Shown here: positions 10,859 to 20,957 of the stretch, piece by piece
How positions within the stretch are numbered: position 1 is the stretch's first letter
Layout: each line of letters opens with the position of its first letter
Assembly (NCBI GenBank): GCA_002633005.1
Contig: NMRA01000142.1
Coordinates: 602,860-666,859 of the forward strand
Length of the DNA: 64,000 bases
Reading direction: 5' to 3'
Source: Phoronis australis
Lineage: Eukaryota; Phoronida; Phoronidae
Notes under the pieces: model-generated
The model's database searches: none
What the model was told of the DNA's origin: nothing
The model's input: only the letters and a program-made list of their open reading frames with translations
Program-made: the position numbers and the translations under genes

Positions 10859-11826
10859 GAAGAATCAGCAGTGTACTTCGGGTAATTCCAGCAAGTCGTG
10901 TGTACAAAGTTGTGGAGAAAATCCATAGGGTAGACGGGGGTCATGCCGGTTATAAAAAAGTAAAAGACATCGTCGACCGACAATTCTGGGGAATTCCGCG
11001 TAAATATGTACAGAACTTCTGCGCAACCTGCCCTACCTGCGAGAAGAGCCAACCACAGAAGGAACGTCCGCCCTTAAAGCCCATCGTTGAGAAGGAGTTT
11101 CTTCACCGAGTACAGATCGATCTCATTGACATGAGGCAGTCACCCGATGGTAAGTACCAGTACATGTCATGTTGTGGATGTGTTCTCTAAATTTCACGTA
11201 CTTTTTCCTTTGCAGTCCAAAAAAGCAGCTGAGGTGGCTACCAAACTGCAGGAGAGATTTCTGGCGTACATGGGTGCCCTACGCATTTTTCACTCGGATA
11301 ATGGACGAGTTTGTCAACAACCTCTCAGAGTTGTTTCTGAAACAGTGGAGTGCAGTCGTACAGTTTGCTAGAGGACGACCTTGTCGTTCTCAATCTCAAG
11401 GAGTTGTAGAGTGGAAATCGCGTTATCCAAGAGAAGCTGGCAAAAATGAAGGCTGATGAAGGGGTTGATTTACAGGACCAATCATTTCCTTGGTCTACAT
11501 ACCTGCCCAGAATCATGTACCAAATGAACACTACTCGGAGCTCAACAACAAACGAGCTGCCTTATGAAGTGGCCTTTGGGATCAAATCCAGAGGTAGCCT
11601 TTTTTCGGGTGCTGAGCCAGCTATTTTGGACGAAGAGGACTTACCTGAATACGACATCAAGAAGCAGCAAACTTCTCCAACGCCATCATCAGCTGGTCAG
11701 GGATCAACATCACCTGCTGACAGTGAGGGGCCATCGTCGCCTGCTCCTGTGGCTGGAGAGCTATCTTATCAGGATTCTAGCTCGCCACATCCTGCCACTC
11801 CACCAAAAGTCGCGAAAAACCTGTGA
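10859..11826 (+). pseudogene. KRBA2-like integrase, H2C2 finger and DDE core, frameshifted
   Basis: In order: an H2C2 zinc finger of the integrase type (HRVDGGHAGYKKVKD with CATCPTCEK); the core start (RVQIDLIDMRQ, first catalytic Asp); HVVDVFSKFHVLFPL; IFHSDNGR (second Asp); and, after damage where the catalytic Glu is expected, SFPWSTYLPRIMYQMNT and TNELPYEVAFG. This order and wording match the integrase of KRAB-A-domain-containing protein 2-like sequences, related to Gypsy and Ginger-type integrases. Frameshifts occur near 11165, 11310, 11410 and 11822. The enzyme would have cut and joined element ends to target DNA. It runs directly into the tail described next. Confidence 0.75.
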
Positions 11827-12882
11827 TGATTTGGGAAGCACCGTCCAAGACCAGGAGAGTTTCTTTGAGAAACTCAATCTCACGCACAGGGAAAAGGTGA
11901 GACGAGCTTGTACTGCAACACTGCTGACTGCCAGTCGCATGGCAACACGTTACAACAAGAAACACAAGATCGTTTCTCCATGCTTTGCTGAGGACGACTG
12001 CGTAACTGTCAAAATTCCAAAGTATGACAGAGTTTCAATGGAGATGAAGCGATTACCAGCAAGCGTCATCAGTGTCAGTGGCAAAGTTGACATGCGATAT
12101 CAACTCGGCACCAAAGTTGGGCTTCTGAAGACAAAGTACAGAGCTGGGGACTTAGCTGTGCACCATGAGCATGTAGACGTGGACACCACCAACACAGTCA
12201 CACTCAGGGAAGCTGCCCGTTTGTTAAATCCATCAACAAAATTTCGGGGCAACAGATGTGGTTGATCTGGTATTTGTACATAAACCAACTGCAGATGTAA
12301 GAAGAATAAGATCACGTGTAGCAGTCATTGCCATCCAGGTCATGCCTGTGAAAACAGAGAACAACAACATGGACAGAGAGAAAAAAGCAATCAAAGATCA
12401 AGGAAGTGCCACCTGCTTGGAACATGAAAGGAGATGACTGCCAGACACAAAACAACATCCACTCTAGCATTCACTGCCATACAGGTTCTGCCAAAAACAA
12501 CAACAGAGAACAGCCAACCAAGAGAAAAGCACAAACTAAAATCCAACAACAACCTCCTAAGAAGATGAAAAGAAATGACTTCCTGTATGATGCCATCCTT
12601 CCATCAAATGCCTCGCTAAACGACCTCCATATTGATGCTGCTTCTCGATTGATCAATAAAGCACATCCGAGTGTTGAAGGGTTGTACAACCCTCTCTTAC
12701 AACAGAGTCTGACATGGCCATTGCCGAAAGCAGGTTTCATTAAGATTCCAAATGTGAATGACAGTCATTGGGTTTGTGTTTCAACTATTGGGGATAAGGC
12801 ATCTACAGCATCTGTTTATGACAGCATGATGCGCAGCAAGGACGATAATGTGCCTCCAATAGTGGGCGTGTTGTGTCTATAA
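11827..12882 (+). pseudogene. integrase C-terminal tail, CXC cluster and C48-like half-domain, unit 1
   Basis: After a frameshift the integrase tail continues (KVRRACTATLLTASRMATRY ... KVDMRYQLGTKVGLLKTKYRAGDL). A cysteine cluster of CXC type follows (CRCKKNKITCSSHC), interrupted by stops at the tga ending 12265 and a nearby taa. The last part (from about 12571) has LNDLHIDAASRLI and HWVCVSTIGDKASTASVYDS, matching the His- and Asp-containing half of Ulp1/C48 cysteine proteases. The half with the catalytic Cys is absent. From 12008 this is unit 1 of a tandem triplication. Unit 1 keeps the frame across the CXC region, which units 2 and 3 have lost. Confidence 0.65.
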
Positions 12883-12890
12883 TTGAAGTA

Positions 12891-13308
12891 CCGTATTCGC
12901 CTTAATAACCGCCCAGGGGGCTTAGAAAAGTTTGTTTCAGGGGGGGCGCTTATTATAACCCAAGGCCGTTGAAACCTGGTCTCCGAAACGGATGAAATTG
13001 GAAGCTAAGATTCATCATATTTACGCTCTGTGACGTATCTGTAATCTATGAAAAGACTTTCACAAAACCGTGGTGCATTGCATTGTATAGTCACGCCTAA
13101 ACACAGACGGCGAGGCTTGTGGTCTACAAATTCTACGCACACAATGATTTTTTCAGGACTGTCGGATATTATTGATAAATTGAAGACGTTATTGTAGAAT
13201 TTTAAGACTGTAGGTAAAGCATTTTTTTGCACGTACACGTTCATGGACTGGGCGCTTATTTTAGCAAAGTCTGAAAACGTGTGGGGGCGCTTATTACGGC
13301 GAATGCGG
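12891..13308. repeat. MITE inserted in unit 1, TA target site
   Basis: Ends CCGTATTCGCCTTAATAACC and, inverted, CCGCATTCGCCGTAATAAGC. It is flanked by TA on both sides, and unit 3 (near 18043) shows the uninterrupted site gaagtagctg. Size and TA duplication fit a Tc1/mariner-type MITE. It introduces stops into the region after the C48-like ORF. Confidence 0.9.
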
Positions 13309-13310
13309 TA

Positions 13311-14377
13311 GCTGAAAAAGTGACTCTAACTACACCCATTACTTTGTAAATTGTAGGTCATCGTATGGTTAATCCATGAGGATGAAGGTGTAAGCCGACT
13401 TGTCGAGGAAGTGATCTTGGATGACCACGGAACACTACCAACTTGGACAGCCACACCCGATTATTCCTGAGCCAGTGTGGAAAACCTGGTAGAGTTTAGT
13501 AACAGTAGGACCTCGATAACAAGCATACTGTGAGATTACGAAGAGATATTGACATGTATTTTAAATCGAAAGCGACAAAATATGGTTGCTTAAAAGTGAA
13601 ATTTCGCATTTCAAGGGCGTCTATTTAGCCAAACATGAGTGTCAACCACAACGGCTACACTAAATTCTGTGATTATGTATTAGACATTTCAGAATGCTTA
13701 TATTTTAGAATCTTGTTCTATGGCAAAGGACGGGAAAACAGTGTTAAACGACCAAGGGCACTATCACCGCAAGCTTGTAGTGAGAGTGATCAAGTCCAAT
13801 TATGTAAGTTTTTGGTTCCTATTCAGTATTTTGATGTATTCTCATAATATTCTGACTTGAACCATTATTGTCTCGTACATTTCACAACTGTTTTAAACTT
13901 GTAGTGTCCAGTTTTCACTGATCCCTTACTTAAAAAAAAACTTATCTTCAAAACATATTCTTCAGTTCTTACTCGATATTTCTAATGGATAATTTTTTAA
14001 GTATAACTAATTTGCTACGTTTACATAAATAAAATAGATTCGTCATACTTGTTAACAACGCTATCAATTTCTTAAGTGCATCCTCGTTTCAAGTTATAAT
14101 GTGAAGCACTGAGAAAGGGCAACAACCGATACGTTCACTTTCTTTTAAACACATATACCGCCCCCTAACTGTCATTATTGTTTTATCGTTTTAGAGTAGA
14201 CTACCGATAAGTTGGAATCGGTTAAGTCCGCTTTTCACTTATCTTTAACGTTTTCCTATGAAAGTTTATAGCATTTACTCCTTAGTAGTAAGACAAATTA
14301 TATTTGTCGGATGAAGTTGCGCAGTCCGTCCGAATTTGCCTTATTGACGTACGTACTCAGCAGCAACAGCGAGAGAC
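13311..14377. other. inter-gene part of unit 1
   Basis: Between the C48-like ORF and the MEQE gene. A 70-codon ORF (13635-13847, repeated at 16202 and 18371) is conserved among the units, but high copy identity alone explains this. It shows no domain. Confidence 0.4.
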
Positions 14378-14611
14378 ATGGAACAGGAAATAGCCTCAAA
14401 CGTAGCAGACGTGAGGACGATGGATGTAGCAAGAAACGTCGATACAATGTTGACACGTGGAAACCAACTCGCGGAGACGTCGGAAACACTGACATTAGGA
14501 GATTCTACTCCACTAGAGGAGAACTTCTGCACGGGACAAGTTGGTCAGGACACTCAAAAGACAGAACTAGCAAGAGTGTCAGCAATGAACTGTCAAAATT
14601 CCAAAGTATGA
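14378..14611 (+). pseudogene. 5' part of an unknown element gene fused to the integrase tail, unit 1
   Basis: The ORF begins MEQEIASNVADVRTMDVARN and runs 72 codons of element gene, then crosses the tandem junction at about 14591 and ends after a few out-of-frame residues (CQNSKV). The natural continuation is found only after unit 3 (19326 onward). The protein is acidic, Thr/Glu-rich and unrecognised. Confidence 0.5.
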
Positions 14612-15464
14612 CAGAGTTTCAATGGAGATGAAGCGATTACCAGCAAGCGTCATCAGTGTCAGAGGCAAAGTTGACATGCGATATCAACTCGGCACCAAAG
14701 TTGGGCTTCTGAAGACAAAGTACAGAGCTGGGGACTTAGCTGTGCACCATGAGCATGTAGACGGGGACACTTCCAACACAGTCACACTCAGGGAAGCTGC
14801 TCGTTTGTTAAATCCATCAACAAAATTTCTGGGCAACAGATGTGGTTGCTCTGGTTTTTGTACAAAAGCAACTGCAGATGTAAGAAGAATAAGATCACGT
14901 GTAGCAGTCATTGCCATCCAGGTCATGCCTGTGAAAACGGAGAACAACAACATGGACAGAGAGAAAAAAGCAATCAAAGATCAAGGAAGTGCCGCATGCT
15001 AAGAACATGAAAGGAGATGACTGCCAGACACAAAACAACATCCACTCTAGCATTCACTGCCATACAGGTTCTGCCAACAACAACAACAGAGAACAGCCAA
15101 CCAAGAGAAAGCACAAACTAAAATCCAACAACAACCTCCTAAGAAGATGAAAAGAAATAACTTAATGTATGATGCCATCCTTCCATCAAATGCCTGGCTA
15201 AACGACCTCCATATTGATGCTGCTTCTCGATTGATCAAGAAAACACATCCGAGTGTTGAAGGGTTGTACAACCCTCTCTTACAACAGAGTCTGACATGGC
15301 CATTGCCGAAAGCAGGTTTCATTAAGATTCCAAATGTGAATGACAGTCATTGGGTTTGTGTTTCAACTATTGGGGATAAGGCATCTACAGCATCTGTTTA
15401 TGACAGCATGATGCGCAGCAAGGACGATAATGTGCCTCCAATAGTGGGAGTGTTGTGTCTATAA
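14592..15464 (+). pseudogene. integrase tail, CXC and C48-like half-domain, unit 2
   Basis: Two ORFs, 14622-15002 (tail) and 15147-15464 (C48-like half with HWVCVSTIGDKA and VYDS), are separated by frameshifts. A one-base deletion shared with unit 3 throws the CXC cysteines out of frame with the tail. The catalytic Cys half is missing, as in unit 1. Confidence 0.6.
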
Positions 15465-15472
15465 TTGAAGTA

Positions 15473-15875
15473 CCGTATTCGCCTTAATAACCGCCCAGGG
15501 GGCTTAGAAAAGTTCGTTTCAGGGGGGGCGCTTATTATAACCCAAGGCCGTTGAAACCTGGTCTCCGAAACGGATGAAATTGGAAGCTAAGATTCATAAT
15601 ATTTACGCTCTCTGTGACGTATCTGTAATCTATGAAAAGACTTTCTACAAAACCGTGGTGCATTGCATTGTATAGTCACGCCTAAACACTGACGGCGAGG
15701 CTTGTGGTCTACAAATTCTACGCACAATGATTTTTTCAGGACTGTCGGATATTATTGATAAATTGAAGACGTTATTGTAGAATTTTAAGACTGTAGGTAA
15801 AGCATTTTTTGCACGTACACGTTCATGGACTGGGCACTTATTTTAGTGTGGGGGCGCTTATTACGGCGAATACGG
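15473..15875. repeat. MITE inserted in unit 2, same site as unit 1
   Basis: Same termini and TA site as 12891-13308, but lacking about 15 bases near the right end. The identical position shows it was copied with the unit, not inserted twice. Confidence 0.9.
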
Positions 15876-15877
15876 TA

Positions 15878-16945
15878 GCTGAAAAAGTGACTCTAACTAC
15901 ACCCATTGCTTTGTAAATTGTAGGTCATCGTATGGTTAATACATGAGGACGAATGTGTCAACCGACTTGTCGAGGAAGTGATCTTGGATGACCATGGAAC
16001 ACTACCAACTTGGACAGCCACACCTGCTTATACATGAGCCAGTGTGGAAAACCTGGTACAGTTTAGTAACAATAGGACCTCGATAAAAAGCATACTGTGA
16101 GATTACGAAGAGATATTGACATGTATTTTAAATCGAAAGCGACAAAATATGGTTGCTTAAAAGTGAAATTTCGCATTTCAAGGGCGGCTATTTAGCCAAA
16201 CATGAGTGTCAACCACAACGGCTATACTAAATTCTGTGATTATGTATTAGACATTTCAGAATGTTTATATTTTAGAATCTTGTTCTATGGCAAAGGACGG
16301 GAAAACAGTGTTAAACGACCAAGGGCACTATCACCGCAAGCTTGTAGTGAGAGTGCTCAAGTCCAATTACGTAACTTTTTGGTTCCTATTCAGTATTTTG
16401 ATGTATTCTCATAATATTCTGACTTGAACCATTATTGTCTCGTACATTTCACAACTGTTTTAAACTTGTAGTGTCCAGTTTTCACTGATCCCTTACTTCA
16501 AAAAAAAACTTATCTTCAAAACAAATTCTTCAGTTCTTACTCGATATTTCCAATGGTTAATTTTTTAAGTATAACTAATTTGCTACGTTTACATAAATAA
16601 AATAGATTCGTCATACTTGTTAACAATGCTATCAATTTCTTAAGTGCATCCTCGTTTCAAGTTATAATGTGAAGCACTGAGAAAGGGCAACAACCGATAC
16701 GTTCACTTTCTTTTAAACACATATACCGCCCCCTAACCGTCATTATTGTTTTATCGTTTTAGAGTAGACTACCGATAAGTTGGAATCGGTTAAGTCCGAT
16801 TTTCACTTATCTTTAACGTTTTCCTATGAAAGTTGATAGCATTTACTCCTTAGTAGTAAGACAAATTATATTTGTCGGATGAAGTTGCGCAGTCCGTCCG
16901 AATTTGCCTTATTGACGTACGTACTCAGCAGCAACAGCGAGAGAC
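15878..16945. other. inter-gene part of unit 2
   Basis: Near-copy of 13311-14377. No domain recognised. Confidence 0.4.
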
Positions 16946-17179
16946 ATGGAACAGGAAATAGCCTCAAACGTAGCAGACGTGAGGACGATGGATGTAGCAA
17001 GAAACGTCGATACAATGTTGACACGTGGAAACCAACTCGCGGAGACGTCGGAAACACTGACATTAGGAGATTCTACTCCACTAGAGGAGAACTTCTGCAC
17101 GGGACAAGTTGGTCAGGACACTCAAAAGACAGAACTAGCAAGAGTGTCAGCAATGAACTGTCAAAATTCCAAAGTATGA
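16946..17179 (+). pseudogene. 5' part of the MEQE gene fused at the second tandem junction, unit 2
   Basis: Identical in sequence to the ORF at 14378-14611, including the chimeric end created by the junction at 17159/17160. Confidence 0.5.
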
Positions 17180-18085
17180 CAGAGTTTCAATGGAGATGAA
17201 GCGATTACCAGCAAGCGTCATCAGTGTCAGAGGCAAAGTTGACATGCGATATCAACTCGGCACCAAAGTTGGGCTTCTGAAGACAAAGTACAGAGCTGGG
17301 GACTTAGCTGTGCACCATGAGCATGTAGACGGGGACACTTCCAACACAGTCACACTCAGGGAAGCTGCTCGTTTGTTAAATCCATCAACAAAATTTCTGG
17401 GCAACAGATGTGGTTGCTCTGGTATTTGTACAAAAGCAACTGCAAATGTAAGAAGAATAAGATCACGTGTAGCAGTCATTGCCATCCAGGTCATGCCTGG
17501 GAAAACAGAGAACAACAACATGGACAGAGAGAAAAAAGGCAATCAAAGATCAAGAAAGTGCCACCTGCGTGGAACGTGAAAGGAGATGACTGCCAGACAC
17601 AAAACAACATCCACTCTAGCATTCACTGCCATACAGGTTCTGCCAACAACAGAGAACAGCCAACCAAGAGAAAAGCACAAACTAAAATCCAACAACAACC
17701 TCCTAAGAAGATGAAAAGAAATGTCTTCCTGTATGATGCCATCCTTCCATCAAATGCATGGCTAAACGACCTCCATATTGATGCTGCTTCTCGATTAATC
17801 AAGAAAACACATCAGAGTGTGGAAGGGATGTACAACCCTCTCTTACAACAGAGTCTGACATGGCCAGTGCCAAAAGCAGGTTTCATTCAGACTCTAAATG
17901 TGAATGACAGTCATTGGGTTTGTGTTTCAACTATTGGCGATAAGGCATCTACAGCATCTGTTTATGACAGCATGATGCGCAGCAAGGACGATAATGTGCC
18001 TCCAATAGTGGGCGTGTTGCGTCAAGACAACGCTATAATTGAAGTAGCTGAAAAAGTGACTCTAACTACACCCATTACTTTGTAA
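17160..18085 (+). pseudogene. integrase tail, CXC and C48-like half-domain, unit 3
   Basis: The ORF 17408-18085 (225 codons) is the longest C48-like frame in the array. It holds the CXC cluster (CKCKKNKITCSSHCHPGH), a basic linker, LNDLHIDAASRLI, HWVCVSTIGDKA and VYDSMM. It ends with TAA before the part where Ulp1-type proteases carry QxxSxDCG. A frameshift separates it from the tail ORF 17190-17579. It retains 12 bases (around gtcaagacaacg) lost from units 1 and 2. Confidence 0.65.
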
Positions 18086-19117
18086 ATTGTAGGTCATCGT
18101 ATGGTTAATCCATGAGGATGAAGGTGTTGGCCGACTTGTCGAGGAAGTGATGTTGGATGACCACGGAACACTACCAACTTGGACAGCCACACCAGATTAT
18201 TCCTGAGCCAGTGTGGAAAACCTGGTAGAGTTTAGTAACAGTAGGACCTCGATAAAAAGCAAACTGTGAGATTATGAAGAGATATTGACATGTATTTTAA
18301 ATCGAAAGCGACAAAATATGGTTGCTTAAAAGTGAAATTTCGCAATTCAAGGGCGGCCATTTAGCCAAACATGGGTGTCAACTACAACGGCTACACTATA
18401 TTCTGTGATTATGTATTAGACATTTCAGAATGTTTATATTTTAGAATCTTGTTCTGTGGCAAAGGACGGGAAAACAGTGTTAAACGACCAAGGGCACTAT
18501 CACCGCAAGCTTGTAGTGAGAGTGCTCAAGTCCAATTACGTAAGTTTTTGGTTCCTATTGAGTATTTTGATGTATTCTCATAATATTCTGACTTGAACCA
18601 TTATTGTCTCGTACATTTCACAACTGTTTTAAACTTGTAGCGTCCAGTTTTCACTGATCCCTTACTTCAAAAAAAACTTATCTTCAAAACAAATTCTTCA
18701 GTTCTTACTTGATATTTCCATTGGTTAATTTTTTAACTAATTTGCTACGTTTACATACGTTTACAGAAATAAAATAGATTCGTCCTACTTGTTAACAATG
18801 CTATCAATTTCTTAAGTGCATCCTCGTTTCAAATTGTAATGTGAAGCACTGAGAAAGGGCAACAACCGATACGTTCACTTTCTTTTAAACACATATACCA
18901 ACTCTTTACTGTCATTATTGTTTTATCGTTTTAGAGTAGACTACCGATAAGTTGGAATCGGTTAAGTCCGATTTTCACTTATCTTAAACGTTTTCCTATG
19001 AAAGTTTAAAGAATTTACTCCTTAGTAGTAAGACAAATTATAGTTGTCGGATGAAGTTGCGCAGTCCGACCAAATTTGCCTTATTGATGTACGTACTCAG
19101 CAGCAACAGCGAGAGAC
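18086..19117. other. inter-gene part of unit 3
   Basis: Diverged copy of 13311-14377. No domain recognised. Confidence 0.4.
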
Positions 19118-19717
19118 ATGGAACAGGAAACAGCCTCAACCGTAGCAGACGTGAGGACGATGGATGTAGCAAGAATCGTCGATACAATGTTGACACGTGG
19201 AAATCAACTCGCGGAGACGTCAGAAACACTGACATTAGGAGATTCTACTCCGCTAGAGAACTCCTGCACGGGATAAGTTGGTCAGGACACTCACAAGACA
19301 GAACTAGCAAGAGTGTCAGCAATGAACGATGCACAAGCAGCACCTCAACCAGAACTGACAGGACCAGAAACACCATGGAAGAACACAGATCCAGCACTAC
19401 CATCACTTCAGGAAAAGTCCTCAGCAACGCAGTTAAAATGCAGCCTAAGGGATCAACAACTAACACAACAACAACGTCCAAGCACTTCTGCCTTGTACCT
19501 TCCTGCAACGTGGGAAGAAGACCTATCCTTCAGAACAGGACTGACAATGCAGCAAATCATGGACTCGATAGAGGGAGTCAACATACTGTGGATGGACAAT
19601 ATGTGTGTTCGTCCAGACATTTTTCTCACCGTGTTGCCGATCATACATGTAGATGGCACGATGTTGCACAGATTTGTACTTAAACTTGCCGTTAATCCAG
19701 ACTCCACGGGAACTTAA
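19118..19717 (+). pseudogene. full-length unknown element gene with one in-frame stop
   Basis: From ATG 19118 the frame runs to TAA at 19715-19717 (199 codons) with a single in-frame TAA at 19274-19276; units 1 and 2 read CAA there. The N-terminal half is Thr/Ala/Glu-rich and the middle Gln/Pro/Thr-rich. The C-terminal 70 residues are ordered-looking (WEEDLSFRTGLTMQQIMDSI, MDNMCVRPDIFLTVLP). I do not recognise it. It sits downstream of the integrase/C48 part, so it may be a second protein of the same element. Confidence 0.5.
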
Positions 19718-19913
19718 AAAAAAATCTTAGAAAGGCTACTTATAAAACTTAAGGATTTCAGGTAATTTGCTTGAGTCGAAACCATTTTTATTCGAGCATT
19801 GAAGTTGCCATATCGAAGACAGGGATTTCGAGGCAGTCAGTCGGCTAGTTTTCGCTCTGGGATTTCAGCACAATTTTCTGTAAAATGATCGTAATTTAGC
19901 AGCAAAGTTTGAT

Positions 19914-20102
19914 AGCAATGCACCACAGTTTCGTTGAAAGTCTTTCATAGATTACATATATGTCACAGAAAGTAAATTTGATGAATCTTAGCTTCCGATT
20001 TCACCCGTTTCGGAGACCGCGTTTCAACCGCCTTGGGTTATAAGTGCACCCCCTGAACCGAACTTTACTAAGCGCCCTGGGCGGTTGTTACGGCGAATAC
20101 GG
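19914..20102. repeat. partial MITE, inverted relative to 12891-13308
   Basis: The reverse complement matches the first 190 bases or so of the MITE in units 1 and 2, ending gcgaatacgg followed by TA. The other end is lost. Its position just outside the array shows the family is mobile locally. Confidence 0.75.
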
Positions 20103-20220
20103 TATATATCGTTCTCTAAATTTTTTAAAAGAAAATAATTATCGATGAACTTCATCTGAAATATGACAATATTGTTGTTCCTTTATAGGTGCTGAATGAG
20201 ATCCCCCGTTATGGAACAGC

Positions 20221-20957
20221 ATGATGCCATTGATCATCATGGATTTCGTTATACCACCTTGTTCAGTGACGGGGACTCCCAAGTCATATGCTGCTTTAGT
20301 GGAAGCCAATTTTTATCCAATTACAAAAGATGAATGTACTAACCATGTATCAAAGTGCATGGGTACTGCTTTGAGAACCTTTGTGGAAAAAAAGCTCAAC
20401 AAAAAAAGAAGGTGAAAGAGGAAAGTTTACACAAGAGGTCATTAAAAAGTTAACAAATTATTATGGTCGAGCCATCAAGGATAATGTGGGTGATGTGAAT
20501 GCTATGCAGAAAGCTGTTATGGCGACATGGTTCCATGTACCCAGCCCTGATGATGATCCTCGCCATCAGCATTGTCCCACTGGACCAGAAAGTTCAACTT
20601 GGTACTTTTACAATCTAGCCCAAGCCAATAATGCAGTACCAAGGCCTCATGCCAGTACACTTCCAAGAGAAATAGCACTAGCAATTCTTCCCATTTACCA
20701 GAGATTAGATAATCGAGATATGATGAGACACTGCAAGAGTGGGAAGACCAGCAACGTCAACGAAGCCTTCCACTCTACTCTATGGCGGATTTGCCCTGAA
20801 AGAACGCTGGTCCTCATTCAAAACAGCTGGCACAGCCATGGCAACTGCTGTGCAGAAGTTTAACAAAGGATCTAGTGCCATGCTGGACATTCTTGCTGAA
20901 CTGGATATCGTTGCAGTACATGGAAAGCAGAGATTTGCAACAAAAGACAAAGGCTAA
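20221..20957 (+). pseudogene. Mutator-like transposase fragment
   Basis: Three overlapping frames give ITKDECTNHVSKCMGTALR, GKFTQEVIKKLTNYYGRAIK, a variable block with HCPTGPESSTWYFY, then CKSGKTSNVNEAFHSTLW and, after a frameshift, ALKERW and AMATAVQKFNKGSSAMLDIL. This matches the C-terminal half of the Mutator-like transposase domain common in animal genomes (GKTxNxNExFxSxxW landmark). Breaks occur near 20400 and 20785. The N-terminal part is absent. Confidence 0.65.

Larger units (their letters stand above)
12008..14591 (+). repeat. tandem unit 1 (2584 bp)
   Basis: First of three direct repeats starting at gtcaaaattccaaagtatga (12008, 14592, 17160). It contains the integrase tail, C48-like half-domain, a MITE and the 5' part of a second unknown gene. 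Base variants in its right part agree with unit 2; those in its left part do not. Confidence 0.9.
14592..17159 (+). repeat. tandem unit 2 (2568 bp), hybrid of units 1 and 3
   Basis: The left part shares unit 3 variants (cagaggcaaag, gacggggacacttcc, one-base deletion in the CXC region). From about 15245 rightward it shares unit 1 variants (ccgagtgttgaagg, ttgtgtctataat, the MITE). The switch lies near 15190-15250. Confidence 0.85.
17160..19328 (+). repeat. tandem unit 3, without the MITE
   Basis: Shorter than units 1 and 2 because the MITE is absent. Its right end continues past the duplication breakpoint (agcaatgaac, near 19320-19330) into unique sequence, marking it as the native right end of the ancestral element. 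Confidence 0.85.

Noticed and set aside
12471-12740. - strand ORF opposite the C48-like domain
   Set aside because: Antisense shadow of a better-supported + strand frame.
13635-13847. Conserved 70-codon ORF repeated at 16202 and 18371
   Set aside because: Conservation is explained by the recent tandem duplication; composition is not coding-like.
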